Of a DNA stretch of 46,706 bases, positions 1 through 7,408 are shown piece by piece; position 1 is the stretch's first letter, and each line of letters begins with the position of its first letter. The notes below the pieces were generated by a model, which was not told the origin of the DNA, did not search any database, and worked only from the letters and a program-made list of their open reading frames with translations. The stretch is from a bacterium (GTDB lineage: Bacteria; Patescibacteriota; Minisyncoccia; Phycocordibacterales; UBA9973). Location: assembly GCA_027484965.1 (NCBI GenBank), contig JAIXRY010000009.1:1-46706 (forward strand), written 5' to 3'. Made by a program: the position numbers and the translations under genes.

Positions 1-879
1 CAATCAGGTGTAAAACTCCTTGCAGTTAACACAGCAAGAACAGCAACAACAATAACTTCTGATTTTGCAATCCTCACAAACAATGCTGGTACGATAAGTG
101 AGAAGATGAGAGTTAGGGCAAATGGTAATGTAAGTATTGGAAATACAAACTCTACATACAGACTAGAAGTTGGTAGTTCTGGTGTAACTGGTATAGTATC
201 AAGATTTGTTAATTCTACAGGAACCTGTGACATCAACCCAACAACAACATCACTCTCATGTAGTTCAGATATTAACCTCAAGAAGAACATCACAACTCTA
301 AAAGATAATCAACCTTTCGTACTAAACTCTCAAACTCCAGATACAAGTGTCCTTAAGAATCTAAATAAAATAACACCAGTTATCTACAACTGGACTACAG
401 AACAAGACACAGCTACAAAACAAACAGGTTTCATCGCACAAGACGTAGAACAAATCTTCCCATCTCTTGTATCTACAGACCCTACAACAAACCTCAAGTC
501 TCTTAACTACATAGGTCTCATCCCTTATGCTATAGAGGGGATTAGAGAACTTGATATTAAGGTTAATCAGTTGAGTTCTTTGGATGATACGGTTGAAGGA
601 AGTTTTGGGTATTTGGCAAAAGAGTTATTAAATACTGTTAATACTTACATTAAAGATTTGACTGTTGGAAAACTAAAAGTAGATGGAGATGTTTGTGTAG
701 ATAATGTATGTATTTCAAAGGAACAATTCAAACAAATATTGATAGATCAACAAAACAAAACAGTACAAGTAAATAATGTTGTTCCAGAAAATAATCCTGA
801 AATTATTCCAGAAAATCAAAATAATGAACAAGAACCACTTCCAGACAATCAAGAAACATTTGTACCTCCAGTAGAATAA
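1..879 (+). CDS. S74-domain (intramolecular chaperone) surface protein, 5' partial
   Basis: The reading frame is open from the first base, so this is the C-terminal 292 codons of a longer protein; the ATG at 106 is internal. The Peptidase_S74 / intramolecular chaperone domain begins near window residue 88 with the typical SDINLKKNI motif and continues through GFIAQDVEQIFPSLV and LNYIGLIPYAIEGIREL to a coiled-coil stretch. In this family (phage tail fibres, endosialidases, bacterial surface fibres) the domain trimerises a beta-rich stalk and then cuts itself off at the Ser of the SD motif. After it comes a short extension with two Cys (VCVDNVCISKEQF) and an Asn/Pro/Glu/Gln-rich tail. The upstream part is Thr/Asn-rich, as in a fibre shaft. 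It is probably a cell-surface fibre protein, though a prophage tail protein cannot be excluded from this fragment. A terminator follows. Confidence 0.85.
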   Translation, partial: QSGVKLLAVNTARTATTITSDFAILTNNAGTISEKMRVRANGNVSIGNTNSTYRLEVGSSGVTGIVSRFVNSTGTCDINPTTTSLSCSSDINLKKNITTLKDNQPFVLNSQTPDTSVLKNLNKITPVIYNWTTEQDTATKQTGFIAQDVEQIFPSLVSTDPTTNLKSLNYIGLIPYAIEGIRELDIKVNQLSSLDDTVEGSFGYLAKELLNTVNTYIKDLTVGKLKVDGDVCVDNVCISKEQFKQILIDQQNKTVQVNNVVPENNPEIIPENQNNEQEPLPDNQETFVPPVE

Positions 880-896
880 TAAATTGATTTTAAATT

Positions 897-924
897 AAAA
901 ACTGCTATAGTTATAGCGGTTTTT
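897..924 (+). terminator. Rho-independent terminator after the S74 gene
   Basis: The arm AAAACTGCTAT pairs with ATAGCGGTTTT (one G-U pair) and is followed by a T-rich stretch. Confidence 0.75.
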
Positions 925-952
925 AATTTTTTACAACTAAATAAAATTACAC

Positions 953-1252
953 ATGGAAAGTGCTGTACAAGAATCAGTAGAACTAAGTTCTGAAAATTTT
1001 TCTTTCGAAAATTTGATCAAATATTTTGATCAAAGAAAAATAAAATTTAATCACAATGGAAATGTATTTATTTCCCAGCAGGAAGGATTTAATTCTAAAG
1101 GTAAAAAGTATTATTTAAAATTAACTATTAGAGTTCTAGATAAAACTTTTACAGGAACAGTAGATGGTTGTGGGTCTAGAATGCCACAAGTGTGTGCTAT
1201 TAAAGCTGTAAAAGCCTTTTTCAAAAGACTAGATTCTACCAAGAGTAAGTAA
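953..1252 (+). CDS. Small protein with a dsRBD-like pattern, 99 aa
   Basis: No family is recognised with certainty. The order of elements resembles a double-stranded-RNA-binding domain: an amphipathic helix (FENLIKYFDQRKI), then EGFNSKGKKYYLKLTIRV, then KTFTGTVDGCGS, then a C-terminal helix (AIKAVKAFFKRL). This mirrors the dsRBD layout of helix, three strands with the GxGxS turn, helix. The usual KKxAK RNA-contact motif at the start of helix 2 is replaced by RMPQVCAIK, so RNA binding is uncertain. The gene stands alone between two terminators and has no SD sequence. There are no membrane segments or signal peptide, so it is probably cytoplasmic. The coding call is supported by clean boundaries; the function is only suggested by the fold pattern. 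Confidence 0.6.
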   Translation: MESAVQESVELSSENFSFENLIKYFDQRKIKFNHNGNVFISQQEGFNSKGKKYYLKLTIRVLDKTFTGTVDGCGSRMPQVCAIKAVKAFFKRLDSTKSK

Positions 1253-1280
1253 CCTTATATTTATATAAGGTTTTTATTTT
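1251..1280 (+). terminator. Rho-independent terminator
   Basis: A perfect 10-bp stem AACCTTATAT / ATATAAGGTT with a 2-nt centre (realistically a larger loop) is followed by TTTATTTT. It directly abuts the stop codon of the 99-aa gene. Confidence 0.85.
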
Positions 1281-1329
1281 GGCTGAATATTTTAAAAATG
1301 TTTTAAAAAAAAAAAAAAAAATGATTGAT

Positions 1330-1550
1330 AGGGTAGTATAGATATATAAGCAATGAACGAGCTATCACTCGGGAGCTTTGGGAAGAAACCTTTAAAAGGG
1401 AAGTAGAACCCATAAATGAGAAAGGCTGGAAAATTTTTTCAAAAATTTTCCAGCCTCAAAACTAAGGTGGTACCGCGAATTATTTATATACAAAAAATAA
1501 ATCGCCCTTGGAATAATAATCAGAAATGATTGTTATTCGAGGGCGATTTT
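1330..1550 (+). promoter_or_regulatory. T-box riboswitch of ileS, very short Stem I, transcriptional
   Basis: The T-box sequence AAGGTGGTACCGCG lies at 1464-1477. Stem I appears to be a tiny hairpin, CGAG (1358-1361) / CTCG (1368-1371), whose 6-nt loop contains ATC followed by A: an Ile specifier at 1364-1366. Next comes GGGAAGTAGAACCC (about 1398-1411), which looks like the Stem II S-turn region. A long perfect hairpin with GGCTGG / CCAGCC at its base (ending near 1456) is Stem III. The terminator helix pairs AAATCGCCCT (from 1498) with AGGGCGATTT (up to about 1549), with a second stem inside. The TGGT of the T-box can pair with the ACCA end of uncharged tRNA-Ile. Uncharged tRNA should favour the antiterminator and read-through to ileS. 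Confidence 0.92.
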
Positions 1551-1552
1551 GT

Positions 1553-1705
1553 TTACTCTAGCTGTAAGTTTTTCCAGGGAGTAAAGAACCATATTTTGAG
1601 ATTTTTTTTCAGTTCACTTTTTTTGCCAGTAAGAGCAAGAACAAATAAACCAATATTTGCATATAGTAAAATTAATCCTCCAAACAGATAAATGAGTTTT
1701 TCCAT
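1553..1705 (-). CDS. Small single-span membrane protein, 50 aa, antisense to the ileS leader
   Basis: The minus strand reads from ATG at 1705 to TAA at 1553 and gives MEKLIYLFGGLILLYANIGL, then FVLALTGKKS, then a basic, aromatic tail (NLKIWFFTPWKNLQLE). One hydrophobic helix spans about residues 4-27 with positive charges after it, so an N-out/C-in single-span protein is plausible. It fills the gap between the T-box terminator and ileS. Its stop codon lies 3 nt from the T-box terminator hairpin, which could act in both directions. No family is recognised. The case for it is the clean frame, the typical membrane-peptide composition and the otherwise unexplained 200-nt gap. Codon-level or conservation support is lacking. 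Confidence 0.45.
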   Translation of the reverse strand: MEKLIYLFGGLILLYANIGLFVLALTGKKSELKKNLKIWFFTPWKNLQLE

Positions 1706-1759
1706 AAATTATTAAATTTTATTATCAATACTATATATTATTAAAATAACTTGTCAACT

Positions 1760-4700
1760 ATGTCCCAATCAAACGAAAATAAAAATAAATCTGCAAATGC
1801 ACTTCGTGAAGAAGAAGTTTTAAAATTCTGGAAAGAAAATCAGATTTTTGAAAAGTCTGTAGAGAATCCTGCTGATGGTAAGCCTCGCGCTGACTACGTC
1901 TTTTATGATGGACCTCCATTTGGTACAGGACTCCCACACTACGGACACTTGCTCGCAGGTACTATCAAAGATGCTTTTCCACGTTATCACACAATGAGAG
2001 GTGAGTCTGTTCGTCGTACTTGGGGATGGGATTGTCATGGGCTTCCTGTTGAGAATCTTATTGAAAAGAAATTGGGATTAAATACTAAGAAAGATATTGA
2101 AGAATATGGTGTAGATAAATTCAACACTGAAGCATGTAATAGTGTTCTAGAATTCCGTGAAGATTGGGAGAAGATTGTACCTATGACAGGACGCTTTGTA
2201 GATATGGAGCAAGATTACAAGACAATGGACGCCACCTATACTGAGAGTATTTGGTGGATATTTTCTGAACTCGACAAAAAAGGACTAATCTATCAAGGTT
2301 ACAAACCAATGCACCTATGTCCACGCTGTGAGACAACACTTTCAAACTTTGAAGTGACACAAGGGTACAAAGATATTACAGATATTTCTGTGTATGTAAA
2401 AATGCAAATCAAGAATGAAAATACATACTTCTTGGCTTGGACTACGACACCTTGGACTCTTCCAGGGAACGTTGCTCTTGCTGTCGGAAAAGATATTACG
2501 TATGCATATATAAAAATAAAAAATACAGACGCAGGTGATGCTCAATTTATTCTTGCAAAAGATAGAATTGAAAATGTTCTAAAAGGAAAAGAATATGAAA
2601 TAATAAAAGAAGTAAAAGGAGAAGATCTTGTTGGTATATCTTACGATGCGCCTTTTGATTATTACCAAAAAGATGATTCTCTAGAAAATCATGAAAGAGG
2701 CTGGAAGGTGTGTGCAGGAGAATTTGTAACGCTCGACGCTGGTACTGGTATTGTGCATATTGCACCAGCTTTTGGTGAAGACGATATGAAGCTTGGTCAA
2801 TCAGAAAAGCTTCCGTTCGTTCAGCATGTGAAGACAGACGGACACTTTAAAGAAGGGGTGACTCATTTTGCGGGAATGCAAGTGAAGCCAAAAGATAACC
2901 ACCAAGCGACTGATATTGAAATTATAAAATATCTTGCACACAATCATTATCTTTTTGAAAAAGAAAAAATTATTCACTCATATCCACATTGTTGGCGTTG
3001 TGATACTCCACTTCTTAACTATGCTTCAACATCATGGTTTGTTGAAACTACAAAATTGAAAGATAAGCTTATTGCTGCAAATCAAGAAGTGACTTGGATT
3101 CCAGAACATGTGAAGGATGGACGTTTTGGAAATTGGCTTGAGAATGTTCGTGACTGGGCGATATCTCGTAGTCGTTATTGGGGTGCACCGCTACCTGTAT
3201 GGTTTGGTGAAGAATCAAAGAAAAAGTACGTTATAGAAAGTGTTGAAGAACTAAAGAAATATACAAAGAAATCAGGGAATAAATATTTTGTTGTACGACA
3301 TGGGCAAAGTGAAGCAAATGTTGATCATACTATTAGTTCTCAAGATATCAGCATACATCCACTAACAGAACAAGGTAGAGAAGAAGCAAAGAACGCTGCT
3401 CACAAAATTGAAAAACCAGATATAATTATTGCTTCTGATTTTTTGCGTACAAAACAAACAGCTGAAATAATAGCTGAACATTTTGGTATAGATAAAAGTG
3501 AAATCAAGTTTGATCAAAGGCTTCGTGAAATCAATGCTGGAGATTTTAATGGAAAAACTTGGGAAGACTATGATCAATACTTTTCAGATACAGAAGACCA
3601 TCTAACAAAGACTCTTCCAAATGGTGAAAATTCGATGATGGTAAAACAAAGAGTAATGTCTTTATTGTTGGAAGTTGATAGTGAATATAAAGATAAGACA
3701 ATTTGTATTGTAAGTCATGGTTTGCCTTTGTATATGATGTGGTTGGGTAAAGACGGTTTAAACAATCAACAAATAATAGATAAAGATTGGGAAGACCACT
3801 TTGAACAAACAGGTGAGGTTAGAAATTTTGAATTTATTCCATTTTCTCATAATGTAAATTACGAACTCGATCTACACCTTCCATATATCGACAGGGTAGA
3901 GCTTGTAGATAATGGAGAAAAACTCGTTCGTACAAAAGAAGTCTTTGATTGTTGGTTTGAATCAGGAGCTATGCCTTATGCTTCAATCCATTATCCATTT
4001 GAGAATAAAGAATTATTTGAAACACAATTCCCAGCAGACTTTATTGCAGAGGGAATGGATCAGACACGTGGGTGGTTCTACAGCCTACTCATTCTTGGTG
4101 TAGCGCTCTTTGATAAGAGTCCTTATAAGAGAGTTGTAGTAAACGGAATTATCCTTGCAGAAGATGGGCAAAAAATGTCTAAGAAACTCAAAAATTATCC
4201 AGACGTTACTGAAGTATTGGAGAAATATGGAGCAGACGCACTTCGTTACTATATTCTTTCATCACCTGCAGTAAAAGGAGAAGAGCTTCGTTTTTCTGAA
4301 AAAGATTTGGCTCAAATATCAAGTCGTGTTGTAGGTAGACTTCTCAATGTATTTTCTTTCTATGAGCTCTATAAGAAAGACGGTATTAATTTAGAAATAG
4401 AAAGTACTCATGTGCTTGATCAATGGATACTTGCTCGTCTCTATCAACTTCTTTCTGAGATAGAAAACGGAATGGAGATGTATGAATTAGACAAAGCTGT
4501 GCGCCCGATAGATTTGTTTGTAGATGATTTGTCTACATGGTATCTTCGTCGCTCACGTGATCGTCTGAAAGATGGAGATGGTGAAGCAATTGCTACTTTG
4601 TACAGAGTACTTAAAACTCTCTCTCAAATGATTGCGCCGTTTATGCCTTTCACAGCTGAGTATATTTGGTTAAGATTGAAATCTAAAAATTCAGCAGAAT

Positions 4701-5212
4701 CAGTACATCTGTCAGCTTGGCCAATAAAAGGCACTGTTGATGAAAAATTGATTGAAGAAATGGTAAATGTACGCGAAATAGTAACCACAGGTCTAAAAGA
4801 AAGACAAAAGGTAAATATTCCTGTAAGACAACCACTCTCTAAGATAAAAATTAAAACGGAAAATCTAAAGAATGAATATCAAGAAATCATAAAAGATGAG
4901 CTCAATATAAAAGAAATTTGTATTGAAAAAGATATTGAAAATGAGATAGAAATAGATACAGTAATAACTCCCGAACTAAAGAAAGAGGGTATGTATCGTG
5001 AACTTGTCCGCTCTATTCAAGATATGAGAAAAGAAAAAGGTTTGAATCCAAGCGACATAATCAAGCTCTCTATGAGTGAAAATGCAAAAGAAATTGTAGA
5101 ACCATTTTTGGAAGATTTACAAAAAACAGTTGGAGCAGAAAATGTAGCATTCAATGCGACAGAAGGAAAAGAAATTAAAATTGATGAAGAAATATATTTT
5201 GTAAACTTTTAA
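1760..5212 (+). CDS. ileS: Isoleucyl-tRNA synthetase with inserted histidine-phosphatase domain
   Basis: Charges tRNA-Ile. Class I signatures: HYGH at residues 60-63 and KMSKK at 805-809, the latter in the KMSKxLKNYPD context of the eukaryote-like IleRS class (IleS2). The editing domain carries TTTPWTLPGN, and the CPRC and HCWRC cysteine pairs are present. Length is 1150 aa, against about 1040 for the family, because residues about 507-695 are a complete histidine phosphatase (PGAM-like) domain. It has RHG at 513-515, Arg563 in SDFLRTKQT, Glu590 and SHG with His653, so all catalytic positions are present. The insert sits between RYWGAPLPVWFG and the D-x-H-x-PYID / VFDCWFESGAMPYAS segment, where other IleRSs have a short linker. 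ATG 1760 is preferred over an in-frame TTG at 1751; neither has an SD sequence. The upstream T-box should control expression according to tRNA-Ile charging. Confidence 0.97.
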   Translation: MSQSNENKNKSANALREEEVLKFWKENQIFEKSVENPADGKPRADYVFYDGPPFGTGLPHYGHLLAGTIKDAFPRYHTMRGESVRRTWGWDCHGLPVENLIEKKLGLNTKKDIEEYGVDKFNTEACNSVLEFREDWEKIVPMTGRFVDMEQDYKTMDATYTESIWWIFSELDKKGLIYQGYKPMHLCPRCETTLSNFEVTQGYKDITDISVYVKMQIKNENTYFLAWTTTPWTLPGNVALAVGKDITYAYIKIKNTDAGDAQFILAKDRIENVLKGKEYEIIKEVKGEDLVGISYDAPFDYYQKDDSLENHERGWKVCAGEFVTLDAGTGIVHIAPAFGEDDMKLGQSEKLPFVQHVKTDGHFKEGVTHFAGMQVKPKDNHQATDIEIIKYLAHNHYLFEKEKIIHSYPHCWRCDTPLLNYASTSWFVETTKLKDKLIAANQEVTWIPEHVKDGRFGNWLENVRDWAISRSRYWGAPLPVWFGEESKKKYVIESVEELKKYTKKSGNKYFVVRHGQSEANVDHTISSQDISIHPLTEQGREEAKNAAHKIEKPDIIIASDFLRTKQTAEIIAEHFGIDKSEIKFDQRLREINAGDFNGKTWEDYDQYFSDTEDHLTKTLPNGENSMMVKQRVMSLLLEVDSEYKDKTICIVSHGLPLYMMWLGKDGLNNQQIIDKDWEDHFEQTGEVRNFEFIPFSHNVNYELDLHLPYIDRVELVDNGEKLVRTKEVFDCWFESGAMPYASIHYPFENKELFETQFPADFIAEGMDQTRGWFYSLLILGVALFDKSPYKRVVVNGIILAEDGQKMSKKLKNYPDVTEVLEKYGADALRYYILSSPAVKGEELRFSEKDLAQISSRVVGRLLNVFSFYELYKKDGINLEIESTHVLDQWILARLYQLLSEIENGMEMYELDKAVRPIDLFVDDLSTWYLRRSRDRLKDGDGEAIATLYRVLKTLSQMIAPFMPFTAEYIWLRLKSKNSAESVHLSAWPIKGTVDEKLIEEMVNVREIVTTGLKERQKVNIPVRQPLSKIKIKTENLKNEYQEIIKDELNIKEICIEKDIENEIEIDTVITPELKKEGMYRELVRSIQDMRKEKGLNPSDIIKLSMSENAKEIVEPFLEDLQKTVGAENVAFNATEGKEIKIDEEIYFVNF

Positions 5213-5220
5213 AATAATAA

Positions 5221-5241
5221 AAATCACCCTTTGGGTGATTT
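5221..5241. terminator. Bidirectional terminator between ileS and the convergent gene
   Basis: AAATCACCC / GGGTGATTT with a TTT loop, followed by T's on the plus strand and an A/T-rich stretch on the minus strand. The last codons of the minus-strand gene lie inside it. Confidence 0.8.
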
Positions 5242-5616
5242 TTTGTTGTTTGCATAACCTCTCTTCTTTAATTCAAAAGGGAAGCAAAAAACTTCAATTA
5301 ATGTCTTTCTCATTTCATTTTCCAAAAACTCTTTTAGATAATGATTTGTTATTGTTTCAACAATTTCTTTTGCAACACCGTCCATAACCTTCTTTGTACT
5401 TCTTGGTTTTAAATCATGAATTACTTCAACGATAATACTATTATCATACGGTTCTTGTACTTGAATGAATATAATTGATAGTTGTTTTGCCGATCTTAAT
5501 TGCAAAGATCTGTTCTCTAAAAAAATTCTTTTTATACAATCTTTTAGATCTAAATCTCCTCGAATGCCGCAAGCATTATCAAATTTCTTGTGTCTGTAGA
5601 TTTTTATTAATGGCAT
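5224..5616 (-). CDS. Tautomerase (4-OT/MIF/CHMI)-like protein, 130 aa
   Basis: Starting at ATG 5616 the protein begins MPLIKIYRHKKF, so Pro would be exposed after Met removal, as in the tautomerase superfamily where Pro1 is the catalytic base. The second half has the pattern strand-turn-helix-strand: IIVEVIHDLKPRSTKKVMDG, then AKEIVETITNHYL, then KTLIEVFCFPFELKKRGY. This resembles the second beta-alpha-beta unit of 5-carboxymethyl-2-hydroxymuconate isomerase (IGHGRS..., ...LEVSEF). An alternative TTG start at 5640 overlaps the -10 box of a good minus-strand promoter (5637-5665), so it is unlikely. The gene stands alone and converges on ileS. The match is by pattern only and the substrate is unknown. 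Confidence 0.6.
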   Translation of the reverse strand: MPLIKIYRHKKFDNACGIRGDLDLKDCIKRIFLENRSLQLRSAKQLSIIFIQVQEPYDNSIIVEVIHDLKPRSTKKVMDGVAKEIVETITNHYLKEFLENEMRKTLIEVFCFPFELKKRGYANNKKSPKG

Positions 5617-5636
5617 ATTTGTACATATTTGTATGA

Positions 5637-5665
5637 ACAATAGATAATTTTATATGTTTTGTCAA
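5637..5665 (-). promoter_or_regulatory. Promoter of the tautomerase-like gene
   Basis: On the minus strand TTGACA (5660-5665), a 17-nt spacer and TATTGT (5637-5642). Predicted transcription start about 5630, 14 nt before ATG 5616. This decides the start codon. Confidence 0.6.
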
Positions 5666-5678
5666 ATAATTTATCTGC

Positions 5679-5684
5679 TATACT
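5679..5684 (+). promoter_or_regulatory. Extended -10 box of the M16 peptidase gene
   Basis: TGC-TATACT ends 6 nt before ATG 5691; the mRNA would start at or next to the start codon. It lies back to back with the divergent minus-strand promoter. Confidence 0.5.
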
Positions 5685-5690
5685 AATAAA

Positions 5691-6950
5691 ATGATAGACC
5701 GATTAAAGCATCAAACTATTTTTCTAGAAAACAATATTACAGTTCATTATCTTCCTGATTCTGACGCTGGATATGGTGAAGCACGTATAATTGTACCTTT
5801 TGGACACGCGTATAATACAGGAGATATTCCACAAGGCTCATTTCATTTTCTTGAACATATGGTTCTTAATCGTTCAAAACGTTATCCAGAAAAAGATGCC
5901 TTTGAAAAATTTATAGCTGATAATGGTGGATATATTAATGGTGGTACAGGTCTCAATCTAACTTCTTATGAAATATCTACTCCTACAGATTGTTTTGATG
6001 AAGCATTTAAGGGTCTAGTAAGTCATGTCTTTGAACCTATTTTTACAGAAGAAGATTTAGAAAGTCATAAACAAATAGTTCGTAATGAACGTATCCGCTC
6101 GACTCCATTTTATCCAGGTAAGACAGAGCTTGGTGAATACATTAAAAAATATTGGCTTGATGTTGAGGAAATTTCACTTAACCAAAGGCTTGGAAGTGAT
6201 GAAGATTTGAATAATTTCTCTATACATTTCATTGAAACTTTGCATAAATATTATTTTACAAAACCTATAACTGTTATTGTAGGGGGAATGATTAATATTG
6301 ATGAGGTTTTGAATACTTTAAGAAATATTTCTATGGAAAAGCAAGAAGATGAGCTTCCTACCTCTGTAAAACCTATCTCTATAGTAAATAAAGAATTTCA
6401 TGAAAAAGGTTTTAAAGAAGTTGAAAGATATGAATATAGATTCGCTTATCTTTTAGACGAATATTCTTATGATATTCATTTTGGAGTAAGGTTTTTGAAA
6501 GGGTATTTATTGAATGTTGTTGGTCCAATATATAAATGGCTTCGAGACGAAAAGTCTTGGGTATATGATGTTGGTACTATTTCTTTCTCTTCTCCTAATT
6601 CAAACAAAACAATTTTTGGTATCAAAGCTCCATTATCTGAAAGATATCAAGTTGATATTGTACGCGAAGAATTAGACAAAAGAATTATTGAAGGGTTGAA
6701 GGATAATGAACGAATTGGGAGATATTTTGAAACGCTTATAAAAAAAGAGGTTTTTATTAATGAAACAGTAAGTGACAGAATCGGAACTCTTGAAAATTAT
6801 TATTGGGATTATAAAAAAACTTATACAGGAGAAGATTGGCTAAAGGTTGTAGAAAAATACAGACAAGAAAATGCACTCCTTGATCTATATAATTACACAA
6901 AAGAAAAAGGGGAGTTTACAGAGTTTTTGGCCAAGCCCTTGGATAAATAA
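5691..6950 (+). CDS. M16-family zinc metallopeptidase (pitrilysin/processing-peptidase type)
   Basis: The inverted zinc motif HFLEH occupies residues 52-56, and the third zinc ligand Glu133 (in VRNERIRS) follows exactly 76 residues after His56, the HxxEHx76E signature of active M16 subunits. Length of 419 aa fits the single half-clamp M16B type, which usually works as a homodimer or with an inactive partner; no partner gene is next to it. There is no signal peptide or membrane segment, so it is probably cytoplasmic and degrades peptides or small unfolded proteins. Its stop TAA overlaps the ATG of the next frame (TAATG at 6948-6952), so the two genes are likely cotranscribed. The -10 box is 6 nt upstream of ATG, suggesting a leaderless mRNA. 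Confidence 0.9.
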   Translation: MIDRLKHQTIFLENNITVHYLPDSDAGYGEARIIVPFGHAYNTGDIPQGSFHFLEHMVLNRSKRYPEKDAFEKFIADNGGYINGGTGLNLTSYEISTPTDCFDEAFKGLVSHVFEPIFTEEDLESHKQIVRNERIRSTPFYPGKTELGEYIKKYWLDVEEISLNQRLGSDEDLNNFSIHFIETLHKYYFTKPITVIVGGMINIDEVLNTLRNISMEKQEDELPTSVKPISIVNKEFHEKGFKEVERYEYRFAYLLDEYSYDIHFGVRFLKGYLLNVVGPIYKWLRDEKSWVYDVGTISFSSPNSNKTIFGIKAPLSERYQVDIVREELDKRIIEGLKDNERIGRYFETLIKKEVFINETVSDRIGTLENYYWDYKKTYTGEDWLKVVEKYRQENALLDLYNYTKEKGEFTEFLAKPLDK

Positions 6951-6967
6951 TGTGTTACCATGTTTGT

Positions 6968-7369
6968 ATGAATCCTAAAGTAATATATACGGCATATTTT
7001 GTTGTTGACCCAAAAAAGCTTTTGGAAGAATTTCCACCTAAACATAAAAATGTTTTTGCACATCATTCAACAATTGAATTTAGACCAAAAAATGGTTTAG
7101 AAGGAATAAGTGTTGGAGAAAAGAAATATATAGAAATTTTAGGTAGGGTTTTTGATGAAAAAGGAGACGCTCTTTTGGTTGATAATGATAAATCAAAAAA
7201 AGAAAATCCACACATTACTCTTTCGTGTGCAGAAAATATTCCGCCAGTATATTCTGATGAAATGATACAAAAAGCAATTAAATATGGAAAAGTTGAAATA
7301 TTTTCTGAACCAATTTTTGTAGAAATTATTGAGGGTTATTTTGATGGTATTAATGATATTATAAAATAA
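6968..7369 (+). CDS. 2H phosphoesterase-like protein, 133 aa
   Basis: Two H-x-T motifs are visible: HST at residues 33-35 (AHHSTIEFRP) and HIT at 82-84 (ENPHITLSCAEN). Each is at the end of a predicted strand, as in 2H phosphoesterases (LigT, tRNA-ligase cyclic phosphodiesterase and related RNA-repair enzymes). The spacing of 49 residues is shorter than in LigT but fits compact members. It could hydrolyse 2',3'-cyclic phosphate ends, though this is inferred from the motif pair alone. An upstream ATG at 6950 overlaps the M16 stop codon and would add six residues (MCYHVC); ATG 6968 (MNPKVIYTAYFVV) starts directly at the first strand and is preferred. Probably translated from the M16 transcript. 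Confidence 0.65.
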   Translation: MNPKVIYTAYFVVDPKKLLEEFPPKHKNVFAHHSTIEFRPKNGLEGISVGEKKYIEILGRVFDEKGDALLVDNDKSKKENPHITLSCAENIPPVYSDEMIQKAIKYGKVEIFSEPIFVEIIEGYFDGINDIIK

Positions 7370-7373
7370 AAAA

Positions 7374-7396
7374 ACACCCCTGTGGTTAAGGGGTGT
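7374..7396 (-). terminator. Terminator for the 198-aa minus-strand gene
   Basis: ACACCCCT / AGGGGTGT stem. On the minus strand it is followed by a run of seven T's; on the plus strand no T-run follows, so it works mainly leftward. Confidence 0.75.
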
Positions 7397-7408
7397 GTGA
7401 GAATATTG

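Noticed and set aside
1751-1759. TTG start three codons upstream of the ileS ATG
   Set aside because: No SD support, and the ATG at 1760 gives a normal N-terminus.
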